Made by a program: the position numbers and the translations under genes. From assembly GCA_000310025.1 (NCBI GenBank), contig FN649737.1, positions 2,805,528 through 2,817,582 on the forward strand: DNA of 12,055 nt, in the 5' to 3' direction. The DNA is from Ectocarpus siliculosus. Taxonomy: Eukaryota > Sar > Phaeophyceae > Ectocarpales > Ectocarpaceae. Below are positions 1-7,693 of the stretch, piece after piece. Position 1 is the stretch's first letter, and each line of letters starts with the position of its first letter. Below the pieces are notes generated by a model, which saw only the letters and a list, made by a program, of their open reading frames with translations, did not search any database and was not told the DNA's origin.

Positions 1-303
1 GTACGAATCAACTGCAGCGTGCCGTAGGTAGGGTGCGTAAAACCGCCCTTCATTTTCTTCACAACACGCATGGATGAACCACCTTTCAACACCCGCCGTC
101 GTACATGTAGATTGAATGATGTTGACATTTTTCACTCCCTTCACAGCACCAAGCCTATACTTGATCCCAAAAGACCAACGGTATCTCGGGAGCCTTCACG
201 GAGCGACACGATTCCGTGGGCAAGGGGCGAGAAACAACAGCCTTGAATCCGGGAACAACTGCTGGCAGAGTGAAACATTTGTTCTTCCCTTTCTCCTCAA
301 CAG
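1..303 (+). other. Partial intron upstream of the first visible PiT exon
   Basis: No stretch here reads like a transporter segment in any frame, and the sequence ends in a pyrimidine-rich tract (about 278–300) and CAG at 301–303, a good 3' splice site for the exon at 304. I read it as the end of an intron whose donor lies outside the window or near its left edge. A short exon hidden in the first 100 bases cannot be excluded. The N-terminal half of the transporter must lie further upstream. Confidence 0.55.
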
Positions 304-484
304 GAGGGCAACATCGGCGCGTGCGACCCCGAAGACCTGGAGGGCGGCCGCAGCAGGAGTGGTAGTCGCGTCGGGACCTTCATCAACAAAACTCGGGAGC
401 GCAACATCCACGCCTACTTGGACACTTATGAAGAGGTCGTCGCGATTCACTCTAGCGCCGAGCAGTTCGACCCCCGAGCAGAAG
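304..484 (+). CDS. Na+/phosphate symporter (PiT/SLC20, PHO4 family), internal exon A
   Basis: First visible exon of a PiT-family phosphate transporter, a membrane protein that takes up inorganic phosphate with Na+ (or H+). It encodes 60 residues plus one base of the next codon, starting EGNIGACDPEDLEGG and ending AEQFDPRAE. The stretch is hydrophilic and charged and corresponds to the end of the large central loop that precedes the second PHO4 repeat. The segment AYLDTYEEVVAIHSSAEQFD resembles the conserved helix found just before that repeat in algal members. The acceptor is a long pyrimidine tract plus CAG at 301–303; the donor is GTGTGC at 485. The split codon G|AG restores Glu across the junction, so the reading runs AEEVFKY into the next exon. 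The assignment rests mainly on continuity with the next exons, because the loop alone is weakly diagnostic. Confidence 0.75.
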
Positions 485-1512
485 GTGTGCTTGTATACTA
501 CGGTATTTCCATTTCTCGACCTGCTGTGCTTTCCGTTTATCCTGTGTATAACCCCACCTGGTTGATCATACACATATACACATGCCGACAAAGACCAGGC
601 TTAGAGTGCACCCAGCGCACTAAACAGGACGAGAAGCACACACAACCAGCACACAGCCCTCTGCAGCGCCCACGTAGCGAAACGTGCACACAATGCTGAT
701 ATATTTTCTTGATATATCCACTGTCGTCGTAACCACTGCCTTTCGCAAGAAATGACCCCAGCTCCCCCAAAACGTATGGTGTTTGCGTCCATCCAAGCTA
801 GATCATGACCGACGGTTTCTGCTGGAAGATGCACAGGTTGACCATGATGTCAACAAATTTGCTAGGGACCATGTGTCCTCAAGTGAACACGAACGCGTCT
901 TCGCGGTTGTCACTAGGCATCACGATCTGCTCCCTAGCGCTCCTATTGAAGTTGTGCTTCTCACACTAAAAAAAACACGCCGCCGTGGAAACCTCGCCCG
1001 AAACAGAAATTACTGACCGCCGACCGGGAAGGTGGAGCTCCGTATGGCAAGCTTGCGTTTGCAATGGCTTGAGGGTGAAAATAGAGTGACGTCATATTTC
1101 CGCACTTGCGTCGAGTTTATTGAGCTTGTGACGACCTACAGTAAACAGAGCCATTGCCACTTCTCTGTCGTGGTTCGTTGAAGCTAACTGTCTCTCAAAC
1201 GCTGACAAAGGAGAATTGACACAGAAGACAAACATGAAAAATGTCGTCTACGCCAAAGAATGAAGTATTGAACTCTCGGTCTTTTTGCACCCGTTCTTCG
1301 TTCAAAACCAATTCCGAGGTCATTCTGAGACCATCCGCCCCCATGTCCATATTTCGCGCCCCATCCATCCTCTCATGTCTAGCATGAATGGAAAATGATA
1401 TTGTTCGAAGAACTGCCTATCACCATGCGCGGCGCTGCCGACCACGCCGTGACAATGACCGAACCAAACCCCTGGCCCTGCTTCATGCGTCGCCCGACCC
1501 TTCGCCGTCCAG
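485..1512 (+). other. Intron of the PiT gene (1028 bases)
   Basis: A GT–AG intron beginning GTGTGC and ending CCGTCCAG at 1512, phase 1. All frames contain frequent stops or low-information ORFs, and I see no protein or RNA gene. A direct repeat of TTGATATAT-like sequence lies near 699–718. The length is in the range usual for brown-algal introns. Confidence 0.75.
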
Positions 1513-1672
1513 AGGTGTTCAAGTACGTCCAGGTCACGAGTGCAATCTGCGACGCCTTCGCTCACGGAGCTAACGACGTGGCCAACGCCATGGGTCCCTT
1601 CGAGATCATCTGCACGGTATATATCGATGGGGGAATCCGAAGGGGTAGAGACCTCGGCGCGCCTGGATACCT
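1513..1672 (+). CDS. Na+/phosphate symporter (PiT/SLC20), exon B with the PHO4 signature
   Basis: This exon carries the family hallmark HGANDVANAMGPF, the C-terminal-repeat form of the PiT signature (G-x-NDVANA) that contributes to ion and phosphate binding in the membrane. It reads VFKYVQVTSAICDAF, then the signature, then EIICTVYIDGG and GAPGYL, the last two residues before a membrane helix continued in the next exon. The acceptor is CAG at 1510–1512. I place the donor at GTGAGT (1673), which leaves two bases of a Leu codon that the next exon completes. An earlier GTATAT at 1617 is also a possible donor but would remove the conserved YIDG-like loop. The Glu directly after GPF, where the family usually has Ala or another small residue, is odd for a membrane segment. 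The family call is firm; the exact 3' edge less so. Confidence 0.88.
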
Positions 1673-2469
1673 GTGAGTGCTCGCGAGCACGCCACGATAG
1701 GGCTAGAACCCTCGATTACGTTCAGAATAGCCGGCGGCGCTGTACTTCTTCACTCAACAACGGAGAGACGTAGATTGATTTCCGCACCGCCATTCGCTGC
1801 CTGTCGAGATTTGTTTTCTTCCAAGTCCCAAAACTGCAAGAAGCATAGGGCTCTGGTCGATCGTGGAATGCATGCCCTCTTGTCGTCCATGTTATTCGGT
1901 GTTTTAGGCGAACAATTGCGCTATTCTACCGTTCTTTCCCGCTACGGCTTGTGAATATTCCCACCATTCAACAAGCGTCCCTGACTAAATATGGAAGTAT
2001 TGTGCAAGAATTCAATCGTCGTTCGGTCGCTGCAGTAGTTTTTCTCCTTGACTACAGCAGTGAATCTCTGACAAAATTGGTAAACCTGGCCAGCGTTTCA
2101 TGTTTTAGTGACACTTCCGTCTCACTTTGCACCATGTACACCCCCGCTGCTGTGCGTCGTCGTGTTCCGTGACCAGTGCGGTCGACCAAACCTCTGTTGT
2201 GTTGCTCCCGTTGTTGTGCTTGCCTCCACCTCTAACAACCGTCCCGACCTCTGCTCATGCATTCCTTCTATTTTTCAAACATTCGCCATGGTCCAACTGA
2301 CGCGGACGCCTGCCGTGGCCACAGGCGAACAACCCTAACTGAGATGATGATTACGTATGCATATTTTATGGCATATATTATGGAAATCGAGGAGAAAATA
2401 TTCATTCGGCGGTGTGAATCTCCAATATTTTTTCCACCCAGCGTATCGTAACACGTTTCAATAATTTAG
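1673..2469 (+). other. Intron of the PiT gene (797 bases)
   Basis: A phase-2 intron with a strong GTGAGT donor and a TTTAG acceptor at 2465–2469. A perfect 14-base palindrome (GTGCTCG/CGAGCAC, 1677–1690) overlaps the donor. An AT-rich stretch precedes the acceptor. No convincing coding or RNA gene is visible on either strand. Confidence 0.75.
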
Positions 2470-2692
2470 GACCCTTGCTCTGGGAGGCTGCGGCATCGTA
2501 GCCGGGCTGGCGCTATGCGGGCACAAGATTATCACGGCAATCGGCGTGAAGATCGCCAAGATCACACCGTCCCGGGGGTTCAGCATAGAAATCGGGGCGG
2601 CCCTGGTCATGATCACGGGGACGAGGCTGGGAGTTCCGCTGTCCTCTACGCACTGCCAGGTCGGCGCCACCTCGGGAGTTGCCCTGCTTGAG
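2470..2692 (+). CDS. Na+/phosphate symporter (PiT/SLC20), exon C with the second conserved motif
   Basis: This 223-base exon completes the split Leu codon and encodes 74 further residues. A hydrophobic helix (LALGGCGIVAGLALCGHKII) leads to the amphipathic segment AIGVKIAKITPSRGFSIEIG and then a second helix containing GTRLGVPLSSTHCQVGAT. The SSTHCQVG core is a near-invariant PiT motif (usually STTHC-x-VG) that lies in the transport domain. The exon ends SGVALLE, also typical of the family. Boundaries are TTTAG| at 2469 and GAG|GTGAGA at 2692/2693, phase 0. All expected residues are present with no stop or shift, so the gene looks intact here. This is the best supported coding stretch in the window. 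Confidence 0.92.
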
Positions 2693-3077
2693 GTGAGAGC
2701 ACCCACGGCCGCCTTCCCCCTAGTCTCCCTTCCTCCCCCTGTGCCCGAACGCTGGAAATGAAGTGGTGTTCGATGGAGCGCTCCGCACAACTTGCCCTTT
2801 GTGACGTGGAAAGTAGGCACTCACTACAGGTACCCCGCAACCGGTGCTGCCCAGCATATGAAGGATGCCCCCCACCCTATCCCAACCCGGTTTTTCACAC
2901 ACACGCCCCGGGTTTTTTGTTCACACGGGGTCGATCGTTGATGATAAATCGTTTCGTCCTTCTGCTGTTCCATCGTCTCGAGGATTCAAGGTGAATGATA
3001 TAACCGCTAAGGCATGCAGAACATGATCAGGACACCCCCTCCCTTCCATGCCCCGCGGCGTACGATCGAAACCCAAG
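2693..3077 (+). other. Last intron of the PiT gene (385 bases)
   Basis: A phase-0 intron starting GTGAGA and ending CCCAAG at 3077. The acceptor region is C-rich with a weak pyrimidine tract (about 3031–3050). Reading stops in all useful frames before the next exon. No other feature seen. Confidence 0.7.
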
Positions 3078-3218
3078 GGCCTCGACGGGCTCAACACCAG
3101 GATGGTACTCAAGATCATTGCCGGATGGGCCGCCACGACCGTTATCTGCGGGGTGTCCTGTGCTCTACTCTTCGCCCAGGGGGCGTACGCCCCCTTCGCG
3201 TTTGACACGGAAGAATAA
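3078..3218 (+). CDS. Na+/phosphate symporter (PiT/SLC20), C-terminal exon
   Basis: The terminal exon encodes 46 residues and a TAA stop at 3216–3218. It begins GLDGLNTRMVLKIIAGW, a short loop leading into a hydrophobic helix (ATTVICGVSCALLFAQGAY), and ends with a short tail APFAFDTEE. PiT proteins of algae and fungi typically end this way: a Trp-containing last helix, then FAQGAYAP and a brief polar tail. The four exons join to 705 bases, exactly 235 codons including the stop, with phases 1, 2 and 0 matching at every junction. The acceptor AAG at 3075–3077 is the least certain boundary; a small shift would add or remove a few loop residues. The gene ends here. Confidence 0.87.
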   Translation, partial: GLDGLNTRMVLKIIAGWAATTVICGVSCALLFAQGAYAPFAFDTEE

Positions 3219-4219
3219 GGCTAGCCCGCCGGGGCCACAGCCCCGTAAGAGGACCGGTGTATGTGCGTGTGCGTGTGCATGTGCTTTCTAAATTAGCTTC
3301 GACCGCGGTGTGGACGTGTGCGTGCGTCTTTGAATTGGGATCGACCGCGCTACTGACCAATGAAATTTCGCCGGTCTTTACTACTGGACGAAAAACGAAA
3401 ACGTGATGGGTTCTGCCGACAGGGAGGGGCGTGTATTCGTGCGTCTCTTAGGCTAGCATTGACCGCCCTGTGTATGTTCTTAATAGATTATCATTCCCCT
3501 TGTCACCGTGAGGGGCATTCTCGATTGGGACAGGCGTTGTTGTCTTTGAAGGATGCTTTTCCCTCTAGAATAGTTCAGATAAATATGTTGCAGGAAACCC
3601 CCGCCTCACCGCCAACGCGTTGGTTTGCGCTTCCTGCTCCTCACTGCTCTTGGTGTAGCGTGCCAGAGAAAGATTTTTTTCCTTAGGTGACAATTGGCAC
3701 CCATCATATTGGATATTATTTTCTTGCGTGCACAGCAGTCCATACCCGTGTCGGGTAATTAGGGATAGGTTTGGGAGTACTGCTTTTCATATTTCATATA
3801 ATTCATCGGTGTTTAGGAACGTTTTCTTCTAGCACGTTCGGGATATATACTATTGGTGAAATTGCGCACAACATTTCGATTCCACCATATCGTGACTTGT
3901 CGATATTTTTGTAGTGAGAGTTGGTCGGTGTCTGTCGCAGCCAGCGAGGTCATGCGCGCCGTGTTTCATGATTTGTGTTGTTTGTGTTGTAGCTCATCTA
4001 CAAGAAAACCGTTCAGTTTTTGGGGGGCGGGAGGGGGGTAGTTGTCTTGAGAGGGTGTGACGAAACAGGAATATCTATCATGACCCCGGCACTGCGTGCG
4101 GACGTACGATTCTGCCGTCAAAGTGTTAAGCCGGCACTTGAGCGCAATAGTTTACGCTCATGAAGACGATGTTATCTTATTATAGCTCAGCACATACGTG
4201 GTTCATCGGTTTGTGTGTG
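3219..4219 (+). other. Probable 3' UTR and intergenic DNA after the PiT gene
   Basis: No coding pattern on either strand. The first part is TG-rich with alternating GTGTGC runs, like the long 3' UTRs of brown-algal genes, so part of it is probably transcribed with the transporter. No clear polyadenylation signal can be picked; AATAAA-like sequence is absent apart from an ATAAAT near 3578. Short related phrases containing GACCGC recur near 3300, 3344 and 3461. Confidence 0.5.
3257..3284. repeat. Short TG/GTGTGC-rich repeat
   Basis: An imperfect run of GTGTGC/GTATGTGC units lies about 40 bases after the PiT stop codon. It is a simple-sequence tract that could adopt a Z-type structure. Similar tracts are common in long algal 3' UTRs. 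No other function is implied. Confidence 0.6.
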
Positions 4220-4474
4220 TCGTATTGTGATTGTGCGTGCTTTTTGTGGAAAGGCGCAAACTAGACGAAGATGAGGTTTTGATCGTTTAGGCGAGATTTG
4301 TGTGAACAGTTTTGATTGCCGGAGGTTCCATGGCGCCGACTGATCCATTCACCGTGCTGTCGTATTGTGATCGTGCGTGATTGCTGCGGGAGGCGCAGAC
4401 TAGACAATACCGAGACATTGACCGAAAGGTGCGTGTTGTATGAACAATATATTTTGTCAGAGGTTCCATGGCGC
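4220..4474. repeat. Diverged direct duplication, two copies of about 116 bases
   Basis: Copy 1 (about 4220–4336) and copy 2 (about 4360–4474) share the opening TCGTATTGTGATYGTGCGTG, a middle GGCGCARACTAGAC and the closing AGGTTCCATGGCGC in the same order and orientation. The spacing is 140 bases at the start and 138 at the end, so the copies differ by small indels as well as substitutions. This is an old local duplication. I see no coding content, and the minus-strand ORFs here are artefacts of it. Confidence 0.65.
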
Positions 4475-5714
4475 GGCGAATGAATCGGTCGCGGCCGGGG
4501 AGGAGAAATAGGCCGGTAGAAGTATTGTGCTTGTACTGGGAGTTCTCCTGTTGAGGATAAAGAGTTCAAGGCTTAACGGAGGCAGGTAACGATGGCGGCA
4601 TTCGAGGCATTGCAAGAATAGTAGTATTTGTCCAGGTTGGAGGCTCTGTAGGACCTTGCTTGGTCGTCGCCTAACCGCAGCCTTCCCTCCTTTGCCTGAG
4701 GCATTCGATAGAGATGACGCACGCCATACGGTCAGCCGTCCAGAGCCATGGCATTGTCAGTTTCTATTTTCAGTTCACAATTCTACTTCAGCTTTCGTCC
4801 CATGCTGGATGTGTTTATGTGTGTTTTGTATGTGTGAACGTGAGCATTTTTTCCCGCTAATTTTGGCGTTGGTATAACACGCGGAGGTAAATATTGGACG
4901 TGCAACCGGGGGTCACAAAGTTCCTGGTACTTAAATGTTATTTTGTGTGTCTTTCGGGATAAACTTTTTGTCTTCGTTTTGTGTTGATGGCGGCGACTCG
5001 GGCCCTTTGAGCGAAAAATCGCCTGGTTCAACGGGTTCGGATCGCCAATCATCGTTTCCCACCCGGTGCCTATTTCTACTGTAGCTTGTCGGGCTCAGGA
5101 TTAGAGATGTTACTCCTGGTGGTTTCGGCACAGATGCATGGCAGAATAGAGTAGATACTTAGACACGAGCTGCCGCTATAGGGCTGCCGAGGCGCCATGA
5201 GTTTTTTTCGAAACTCCACTCTTTTGGGGGACATACTAAGTGAGAAGTGCGGGCGGCGATTGAATTTTCTATTGAGATTGTGGTACGATAGGAAGAGAGA
5301 GTCAAAGCATTAGCATTAATCCAACAAATTTTGTTGCATGTTCGCGCAGTGTGGCGAGGGATAAAGGCAGCGGGTTGTCTGTCTCACGTGTCGATACGAT
5401 GACGGTTAGCAAGTCATGAAGAAAAAGACAAGCGCGCTACATATGTCCGTCAACGAAAGGCTGCGGAACGACAGATCTAGTAAAATAGCGCATCTAGTGT
5501 GCTGCCCATACCCCTAACATTCCGGAGGGAAAAGACACTCCCTGAATAGGGAGAATCGCAAATTGCGCGCGGCCCCAAACCCACCTTTCCGTGTGTATCG
5601 GATACGAATAGATAGGAGGGATGCTCACTGTTCCTCAGGCGGAGCTGGGCCTCATCGTTTGAGGCGAGAAGGGTCCAGTATTCTTCGCCCAGTTTGTTTT
5701 GTGTGAGTTTTCTT
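4475..5714. other. Intergenic stretch without recognisable genes
   Basis: All frames give only short ORFs of no recognisable composition. Small hairpins are visible: GAGTTT…AAACTC at about 5199–5216 and CTCCCT-GAAT-AGGGAG at about 5538–5553. The end of this stretch may be the body of the tRNA-related relic described next. No rRNA, snRNA or intact tRNA is seen. Confidence 0.5.
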
Positions 5715-5795
5715 CACTTTGGAGGGATTCGAACACACAGAAAGCCAGACTGTTTTTGACGAGGATCAACTGCACCACTCGGCCGCTTTTTGTTG
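5715..5795 (-). pseudogene. tRNA-like relic with Pol III A and B boxes (tRNA-derived SINE head or tRNA pseudogene)
   Basis: On the minus strand GGCCGAGTGGTG (5784–5773) matches the A box / D-arm of Leu- and Ser-type tRNAs, and GTTCGAATCC (5734–5725) is a perfect B box / T-loop core. The two lie about 60 bases end to end, a normal A–B distance. An intact tRNA does not fold: the T-stem flanks (GTGTG and CCCTC) have two mismatches, and the 7-base acceptor ends do not pair. Retained internal promoter boxes with a decayed cloverleaf is what a tRNA-derived SINE head or an old tRNA pseudogene looks like. On the minus strand the first run of four T lies at about 5533–5530, which would give a transcript of about 260 bases. 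No second copy is visible in the window to prove a SINE. Confidence 0.4.
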
Positions 5796-5984
5796 TACTT
5801 AAAACGGAGCTCGTAGGCCGCAATCAATCCCGATTGAGTGATTTTTGAGAATCCCTCGGAAACAAGCGAAGCTGGTAAAGTTGGCCAGAGAGTTGCTATT
5901 ACATCCCTAAGGTATGCTTGCGATGCTGCGATAATTGGGCTTGCTTGGTGCGGGCGATAAACCCTTCAGTCAAGGGGATCAGTA

Positions 5985-6009
5985 CAGTGGTGGGCCCGGT
6001 TTAGCGGTC
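5985..6009 (+). repeat. Left terminal inverted repeat of the pogo-like element
   Basis: Begins CAGTGGTGGGCCCGG and continues into TTTAGCGGT. It pairs with 7052–7076 with two mismatches (positions 5 and 25). The match extends outward through the flanking AGTA/TACT, although the TA there is probably target duplication. Confidence 0.8.
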
Positions 6010-6013
6010 CATA

Positions 6014-6083
6014 GTGTCACGAAAAATTATAACCGCTATTCAGGGCATCTCTTTGGCAAGAGGTGATGAACCGCTAAACCGGG
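6014..6083 (+). repeat. Subterminal direct repeat, left copy
   Basis: This unit starts GTGTCACGA, continues with CCGCTATTCAGGGCATC and ends AACCGCTAAACCGGG. The same blocks occur in the same order and orientation at 7003–7066, apart from a few substitutions and a variable spacer between GGGCATC and AACCGC. Together with CGGTTTAGCGGT at 5997–6008 it forms a unit bounded by its own inverted repeats. Confidence 0.8.
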
Positions 6084-6329
6084 ATAAAGCCCATTTTTGC
6101 CGAACAAGAGCAGCATCGAAAGTTCATCTTGATGTAGGGCCAGCATGTGTCTCATTGCAGCAGTCATACGAGGGTGCAGATGAAAAAATTATCGGCCCTA
6201 AGGATGACAACACAGCAAGCACATGGTGCATTTCAATTCACGAAAGCGCAAAGCTTGTTTTCCCTGATGGACTGTATGCCCTTCATTCTGACTGGAAAAT
6301 CGTTCCCGTCTCTAACGAACCTGGGGCAA

Positions 6330-6842
6330 GTTCGTGACAACGCAATGGCAACCAACCACGTGCTTGAGCAGCTCATTTGTACTATTTGTCGCGTGTCTCG
6401 ACCATGTTTAACCCAAACCCTCTCTTATATTCGCTTCGAGGAACGCCATTTTTGCCTTGCGAAGATAGTGCGCTGCCTCGCTCACGCCACACAACTCCGC
6501 GCACTCTTTAAGCTGGCCAAAATCGGCCGGTAACTCCGAGTATGGCAGCTGCGCCATCACCCCCTTGCTCTTCGCACCGTCAACTTCTGCGGTGCAATCT
6601 CGCTCTAGCTCTAGCTCTAACTCGTCGTCGGAGGGGTTAGGCCCCTCCGTGTACATACTGAAGAACTTCTCAAGAGCTTTATATTCGATCCTTCTGCAAA
6701 GCTTCAATCTGCGCGTTATTTCTGAGTGCTCTACCTTCTGGTCAAGAATATTTGAGACCCCAAGCTTCCGGCCAAAGTTGGGCCGCGTACGGGGCTGTCG
6801 TGAAGCTGCAGCGCGAGTGGTTTTTTTCCGCGCTTGGTGCTA
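6330..6842 (-). pseudogene. Relic ORF inside the pogo-like element, possible transposase fragment
   Basis: The minus-strand frame is open from after a TAG near 6843 down to a stop near 6330, about 170 codons, with no ATG at its beginning. It starts with a basic Arg/Lys-rich stretch, then KLGVSNILDQKVEHSEI, which resembles the recognition helix and following linker of pogo/CENP-B-type helix-turn-helix domains. An acidic run DDELELELERD follows, partly an effect of a GAGCTA-type hexamer repeat, and then a helical segment ending in YLRKAKMAFLEANIREGLG. I see no DDE triad. A neighbouring frame just upstream (KRGKKPLALQLHD) looks like the missing first helix, which would imply a frameshift. The location inside matched inverted repeats supports a transposase origin. 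It could instead be captured host sequence. Confidence 0.4.
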
Positions 6843-6952
6843 GAAAGCCGTTTTCTGCCTCTTTGCGCTTGGTTGGGTGGATTTGCGACGCGAGGGGAAC
6901 GCTGGGTCTTCTTGGTTGCCCAGTAACCGCTGTTGAAGGCACGACCGGTTTA

Positions 6953-6992
6953 TTTAGCGGTTATAACCGCTAAACCGATAACCGCTAAACCG
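6953..6992. repeat. 22-base perfect palindrome followed by an extra motif copy (candidate transposase-binding array)
   Basis: TTTAGCGGTTA and its exact complement lie back to back at 6953–6974. The 13-base motif AACCGCTAAACCG occurs at 6965–6977 and again at 6980–6992. With the copies at 6069–6081 and 7052–7064 and the inverted copy at 5997–6008, the element has at least five copies of the motif, all near its ends. Iterated subterminal motifs are typical binding sites for transposases; that role here is inferred. Confidence 0.6.
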
Positions 6993-7002
6993 GAGTGCAG
7001 AC

Positions 7003-7066
7003 GTGTCACGAGATTTTATAGCCGCTATTCAGGGCATCCCTCTAAACAGGGAACCGCTAAACCGGG
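7003..7066 (+). repeat. Subterminal direct repeat, right copy
   Basis: Direct copy of 6014–6083: GTGTCACGA, CCGCTATTCAGGGCATC and AACCGCTAAACCGGG all match. The spacer differs (TCTAAACAGGG region here) and is 6 bases shorter overall. It is preceded by extra copies of the AACCGCTAAACCG motif. Confidence 0.8.
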
Positions 7067-7076
7067 CCCACGACTG
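7052..7076 (-). repeat. Right terminal inverted repeat of the pogo-like element
   Basis: AACCGCTAAACCGGGC…ACTG on the plus strand is the reverse complement of the left end except at two bases. It is followed by TA at 7077–7078. Confidence 0.8.
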
Positions 7077-7449
7077 TACTCCTGTTTGCAATCAGCTTTC
7101 CGTCGAGGGGATCACCTCTCTTTTTTTTATCTGGTGCTCGGGACTGTAACAATTATTTCATTTATCTTTTTCGTAGAATCGCAGCATTTTCTCCGGGCCG
7201 GGAAACGCTCTCTCGAGCGCTCTCAGGCCACCACGCTTATTCACTTGGTTTCAGAGTGCAGTCCGGACCGTTCGAGCGCTGACAGGCCAGCATTTCGCAT
7301 TTTGCAGTTTTCGCAACTTTGACGCTCGGAGCGCAGTTCCTTCGGTCCGATGTGCTCTATCGTCGTCTCCAATGCCATTCCGTTCGTCTCTGCCTTCTTT
7401 TTTCTCTACCGGTCTCGCTGTCTCGCCGTCCGTCGAGTCGTGAGAGACG
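7077..7449. other. Stretch between the pogo-like element and the CT repeat
   Basis: No recognisable gene. A 13-base phrase GTCGAGGGGATCA at 7102–7114 nearly repeats GTCAAGGGGATCA, which lies just outside the left end of the element (5969–5981). Pyrimidine content rises towards the right. Confidence 0.4.

Positions 7450-7477
<28 letters not shown>
7450..7477. repeat. (CT)14 microsatellite
   Basis: Fourteen uninterrupted CT units, followed by a second, broken CT stretch to about 7505. It opens a pyrimidine-rich region that runs to about 7700. Translated ORFs rich in Ser, Leu and Arg across it are artefacts. Confidence 0.95.
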
Positions 7478-7480
<3 letters not shown>

Positions 7481-7569
7481 GCGCTTTTTCTCTCTCTCCT
7501 CTCTCGGAATTAGAATCGGAACCAGAGTCCGAATGGGCGGTACAACTTTATTATTATGGTACCAGGTAC

Positions 7570-7693
7570 ATTTATTTTTTCCCGTTTCTCTCTCTGTCTG
7601 TATCTGTGATTCTCTCTCCGTCTCTGTGTCTGTCTGTGTGTCTTTCTCTGCCTTCTCCCTCTCTCATTTGTTTCCTGTCTCTCTCTTTCTGTC
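7570..7693. repeat. Pyrimidine-rich low-complexity tract
   Basis: Almost entirely C and T on the plus strand, with scattered TGTCTG/TCTGTG variants of the CT repeat. It runs directly into the 66-base tandem array and probably seeded it. No coding meaning. Confidence 0.8.

Larger units (their letters stand above)
5985..7076. mobile_element. Pogo-like (Tc1/mariner group) DNA transposon relic, 1092 bases
   Basis: The left end (CAGTGGTGGGCCCGG, from 5985) and right end (the complement of CAGTCGTGGGCCCGG, ending 7076) form 25-base terminal inverted repeats matching at 23 positions. TA flanks both sides (5983–5984 and 7077–7078), as expected for a TA target-site duplication. TA plus CAGT ends is the pattern of pogo/Tigger-type elements of the Tc1/mariner superfamily. 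The interior holds a minus-strand relic ORF (about 6330–6842) but no recognisable DDE catalytic domain, and the element is too short for a full pogo transposase. It is therefore probably non-autonomous or internally deleted. The two ends also share a direct repeat, described separately. Confidence 0.75.

Noticed and set aside
1617-1622. Alternative donor GTATAT for PiT exon B
   Set aside because: Using it removes the YIDG loop and the residues leading into the next helix, and its phase does not fit the acceptor at 2470. The GTGAGT at 1673 keeps both length and frame.
2458-2820. Minus-strand ORF of 120 codons opposite PiT exon C
   Set aside because: It is a shadow of the strongly conserved plus-strand coding exon in GC-rich DNA.
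5715-5795. Functional tRNA-Leu or tRNA-Ser on the minus strand
   Set aside because: The A and B boxes match, but the T-stem has mismatches and the acceptor ends do not pair; no anticodon arm can be drawn with confidence.
6014-6533. Plus-strand ORFs across the left part of the pogo-like element
   Set aside because: They start inside the subterminal repeat, show no domain, and are antisense to the better relic frame.
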